Shown here piece after piece: positions 35,252-38,254 of a stretch of 38,254 nt of DNA (position 1 is the stretch's first letter; each line of letters starts with the position of its first letter). The notes beneath the pieces are model-generated. The model was not told where the DNA came from. It was given only the letters and a program-made list of their open reading frames with translations, and ran no database searches. This DNA comes from Oscillospiraceae bacterium (lineage in GTDB: Bacteria > Bacillota > Clostridia > Oscillospirales > Ruminococcaceae), in assembly GCA_022508925.1 (NCBI GenBank), contig JAFLUF010000005.1, positions 1-38,254 on the forward strand, in the 5' to 3' direction. The position numbers and the translations under genes are program-made.

Positions 35252-36309
35252 TGCGCGGGCTTTATATACACGTTCCGTTCTGCGCGAAAAAATGCCCTTA
35301 CTGTGATTTCTATTCGCTTCCGATCTCAGTGCAAAAAGCCGGGGAATACAAAAACGCGGTCATTCGGAATTTGTCGAAGTACAGCAAAGAACAATTTGAT
35401 ACAGTCTATTTCGGCGGAGGAACTCCCGCGCTTATCTACGATAAGATCAAAGAAATTCTCGGCGCGGTAAATTTCACAGAAAACGCGGAAATTACTGTAG
35501 AATGCAACCCCGAAAGCGCGGACGAAACCGTTCTGCGCGAGCTGAAAAACGCGGGAGCAAACCGCCTTTCGTTCGGTGTTCAGTCGCTTGACGAGAGCGA
35601 GCTTTCCGCTCTCGGAAGAACGCATTCCGCGCAAAACGCAATAGACGTTATCTTGCTTGCTAATTCGCTCGGCTTTGAAAACATCTCGGCGGATATAATG
35701 CTCGGCGTTCCGAATCAGACGCTTGATTCTCTCGAAAAAACGATAGAAGAGCTTTGCGGTTTGCCGATAACGCACGTTTCGGCGTATATTCTGAAAATAG
35801 AACAGAACACGGTTTTCGGGAGAAAAACGGACGAAATTGAGTTACCGGACGAGGACTTGCAGTCCGAACTTTATCTGCGCGCGGCCGAACTGCTTGAAAG
35901 CCGCGGATTTACGCAGTATGAGATAAGCAACTTCGCGAAAGCGGGCTTTGAAAGCAGGCATAATCTGAAATATTGGCGCGCGGAGGAATACGTCGGCATA
36001 GGTCCGTCGGCGCATTCATATCACAACGGAAAACGCTTCGCGGTTTCGAGAAATCTCGCGAAATTCCTTGAAGATAATTTTCAGCATGAAGAAATTACCG
36101 ACGAATCTCCCGACAAAGACGAGGAAAAAATCTTGCTGGGGTTAAGGCTTTGCGAAGGTCTTGAACTTTCGGAGAAGTTGTCGGAGAAAATAAAAAGGCG
36201 GTTGGTTTTAATTCCGCGGGAATATTACAAGCTGAGCGACAACAGGCTTTCGCTCACCCCGCACGGGTTTCTTGTTTCAAACGAGATAATAGCGACATTG
36301 TTAAAATAA
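35251..36309 (+). CDS. hemW: HemW-like radical SAM protein
   Basis: 352 aa; YIHVPFCAKKCPYCDFYS, YFGGGTPAL, NPES, RLSFGVQSLDESELSALGR; start overlaps lepA stop by 1 nt. Confidence 0.92.
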   Translation: MRGLYIHVPFCAKKCPYCDFYSLPISVQKAGEYKNAVIRNLSKYSKEQFDTVYFGGGTPALIYDKIKEILGAVNFTENAEITVECNPESADETVLRELKNAGANRLSFGVQSLDESELSALGRTHSAQNAIDVILLANSLGFENISADIMLGVPNQTLDSLEKTIEELCGLPITHVSAYILKIEQNTVFGRKTDEIELPDEDLQSELYLRAAELLESRGFTQYEISNFAKAGFESRHNLKYWRAEEYVGIGPSAHSYHNGKRFAVSRNLAKFLEDNFQHEEITDESPDKDEEKILLGLRLCEGLELSEKLSEKIKRRLVLIPREYYKLSDNRLSLTPHGFLVSNEIIATLLK

Positions 36310-36336
36310 AAACCCTTTGGTTTTCCAAAGGGTTTT
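36309..36336. terminator. Bidirectional terminator between hemW and dgkA
   Basis: aaaaccctttgg TTTT ccaaagggtttt followed by U-rich sequence. Confidence 0.85.
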
Positions 36337-36787
36337 ATTTTTCCTTTCTTCTCGGAAATATCACAAATATAGCCATCAGCACAAGTACTGCCGCAAGTAT
36401 CACGATACGCAAAGGCTCGGAGAAAAAATTTAAAATTTCCGAAAACTTTTCTTCTCTCCAGAACAAGCTCACTCCGACAGCGACGGCGAAAACCGAAATT
36501 ATAAGCGAGCCGCCCGCCGCGCAGTCCTTGCATTTTCGGATAAGCTCGTCCTTTTCGCCGCAGACCTTGTCCGCAAGCCGCTCGACGCTTGTGTTTACCG
36601 CTTCGATGCTTAAAACCGCGCCGACGGTCAGAAACATCACCGCCCATTCCGCCGCGGATAATTCATAAAACCTCGCCGCGAAGAAGATCACAAGCGCGCC
36701 TATGCAGAGCATTATTTTGAAATTTCTGCCCTTTGCCGCTTCAACAATTCCTCTTGCGGCGCAGTAAAAGCTCCTGAAAAATCTCAT
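36335..36787 (-). CDS. dgkA: Diacylglycerol/undecaprenol kinase
   Basis: 150 aa; three TMs; AVLSIEAVNTSVERLADKV and KCKDCAAGGSLI motifs. Confidence 0.9.
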   Translation of the reverse strand: MRFFRSFYCAARGIVEAAKGRNFKIMLCIGALVIFFAARFYELSAAEWAVMFLTVGAVLSIEAVNTSVERLADKVCGEKDELIRKCKDCAAGGSLIISVFAVAVGVSLFWREEKFSEILNFFSEPLRIVILAAVLVLMAIFVIFPRRKEK

Positions 36788-37254
36788 CTTGTTATCCCCA
36801 ATTTTTCGAGGACCCTCTCCTGTTTTTCAAACATTTCCGTTTCTTCCTCGGGAGTTTCATGGTCATACCCGAGCAGATGAAACAGTGAATGGGTTATCAG
36901 AAACGCGACCTCGCGCTTAAGCGAATGCCCGTATTCCTCGCTCTGCGAAACGGCTTTTTCAAGCGAGATGACGATATCCCCAAGCAATATCGCGTCGTTA
37001 TCGCAGTTTACCTCAAAGCCGTTTTCATCGCCAAGCGGAAAGGAAAGCACGTCGGTTTCGCAGTCGATATCGCGGTGTATTCTGTTTAATTCGCGTATAC
37101 TTTCATTATCGACAAACGTCACCGAAACCTCCGCGTCGTCCTCTATTTCCTCTTCAACAAGAGCCTCCCTCGCGCAGGCTTCGATAAGCTCTTCGGCTGA
37201 AAAATCGAGCGTGATCTTATCTTGCTCGTCGCTGAGATCAATGTAGATTTTCAT
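36784..37254 (-). CDS. ybeY: Endoribonuclease YbeY
   Basis: 156 aa; ETDVLSFPLGD, LLGDIVIS, THSLFHLLGYDHE. Confidence 0.95.
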   Translation of the reverse strand: MKIYIDLSDEQDKITLDFSAEELIEACAREALVEEEIEDDAEVSVTFVDNESIRELNRIHRDIDCETDVLSFPLGDENGFEVNCDNDAILLGDIVISLEKAVSQSEEYGHSLKREVAFLITHSLFHLLGYDHETPEEETEMFEKQERVLEKLGITR

Positions 37255-37286
37255 AAACGCTCCTTAACGGTTGTTCTTTTCTTGCG

Positions 37287-38254
37287 CTATCTTTTTCTCC
37301 TATCGCGCCTGACGCTATTATAAATAACTTCCGAATGCTCCGCATACGCTCTTACGATATCCTGAACCAGCCTGTGACGCACAACGTCCTTTTCGGTAAA
37401 TAAATTCTGACCTATATCCTCTACGTTCTTCAGTATTTTCAGCGCCTCTACAAGTCCCGATTTTTTAGCCTCGGGCAAATCGATCTGGGTTACGTCTCCC
37501 GTTATTACCATTTTGGAATTGAACCCAAGGCGCGTCAAAAACATCTTCATCTGCTCGCGGGTGGTGTTCTGCGCCTCGTCGAGAATGATAAAGCTATCGT
37601 CGAGAGTTCTTCCGCGCATATACGCCAAAGGCGCGACCTCAATAACCCCGCGCTCGTGAAGCTTCGCGAAGCTCTCCTGCCCGAGCATCTCAAAAAGCCC
37701 GTCGTAAAGAGGTCTTAAATACGGGTCGACCTTGTTCTGCAGGTCTCCCGGAAGAAATCCGAGCTTTTCTCCCGCCTCTACCGCGGGGCGCGTAAGGATT
37801 ATCCGCTGGACTTGCTTTTGTTTGAGCGCGCTCACCGCAAGCGCCACCGCAAGATAGGTCTTTCCCGTGCCCGCGGGACCCACTCCGAAAGTAATGGTGT
37901 TTTTGCGGATAAGGTCGCAGTATTTCTTCTGCCCGACGGTTTTCGGCTTTATTGGCTTTCCCGCGTATGAAACGCACACGCAGTCTCCCGATACCGCCGC
38001 TATTTCTTCTTCGTTTCCTTCGTTTACCATTGCGATAGCATACCTCACCTGCTGTTCTTCGATGGCTTCTCCGCGCGCGAAATAACCGCACAGCGTTTTT
38101 ACCGCCTTTTCGGCTTTCGCGACGGATAGCTCGTTTTCGCCCGTTATCTTCACCTCGTCGCCGCGCGAAAATATTTTAACCGAAAACGCCCTTTGTATAA
38201 GGTTTATATTTTTGTCAAAGTCTCCGAAAACCGCGCTTATCTGCTCCGCGCCGT
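37287..38254 (-). CDS. phoH: PhoH-like ATPase (5' end beyond window)
   Basis: GVGPAGTGKTYLAVALAV, FIILDEAQNTTREQMKMFLTRLG. Reading frame stays open to the window edge (...EQISAVFGDFDKNINLIQRAFSVKIFSRGDEVKITGEN), so the listed start at 38153 is not the true start. Confidence 0.93.
   Translation of the reverse strand, partial: GAEQISAVFGDFDKNINLIQRAFSVKIFSRGDEVKITGENELSVAKAEKAVKTLCGYFARGEAIEEQQVRYAIAMVNEGNEEEIAAVSGDCVCVSYAGKPIKPKTVGQKKYCDLIRKNTITFGVGPAGTGKTYLAVALAVSALKQKQVQRIILTRPAVEAGEKLGFLPGDLQNKVDPYLRPLYDGLFEMLGQESFAKLHERGVIEVAPLAYMRGRTLDDSFIILDEAQNTTREQMKMFLTRLGFNSKMVITGDVTQIDLPEAKKSGLVEALKILKNVEDIGQNLFTEKDVVRHRLVQDIVRAYAEHSEVIYNSVRRDRRKR

Noticed and set aside
1-38254. Prophage, transposon or defence island
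   Set aside because: No integrase, transposase, capsid, restriction-modification or known abortive-infection domain recognised among the ORFs.

Overview
This looks like a chromosomal segment from a low-to-mid GC anaerobic Clostridia-type Firmicute. The lineage is inferred from gene content and order, not from a search. Most of it is housekeeping. The minus strand carries a partial tRNA-Val(UAC), nadA, an unlisted 42-aa membrane ORF, a purine nucleoside phosphorylase, an OmpR/HK two-component pair, a small P-loop kinase with a DUF4303-like partner, ahcY, a de novo pyrimidine operon (pyrC-pyrF-carA-carB-membrane ORF-pyrK-pyrD-tcdA), folA, an SPFH protein, pcrA, a 1427-aa acyl-CoA dehydratase-activase fusion, ylxM-ffh-membrane ORF-rpsP-khpA, and phoH-ybeY-dgkA. 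The plus strand carries a DUF378 protein, a zinc-loop-less Cu/Zn-SOD-like protein, a VWA lipoprotein, a small membrane-anchored protein, lepA and hemW. The accessory stretch (about 17.5-21.9 kb) encodes envelope proteins with NPDTG-type C-terminal anchors, period-33 repeats and an Asp tract. The most interesting non-coding signals are: (1) a two-copy ~100-120 bp dispersed element with several hairpins and compensatory base changes, one copy forming the 5' leader of the dehydratase-activase gene; (2) paired, inverted heptamer arrays (TTCGTAA/TGCGTAA) bracketing short spacers, one array supplying the stop codon of pcrA; (3) a candidate transcription attenuator before pyrC. I did not find a clear-cut new defence or mobile system. 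CRISPR arrays, transposases and phage genes were not seen.
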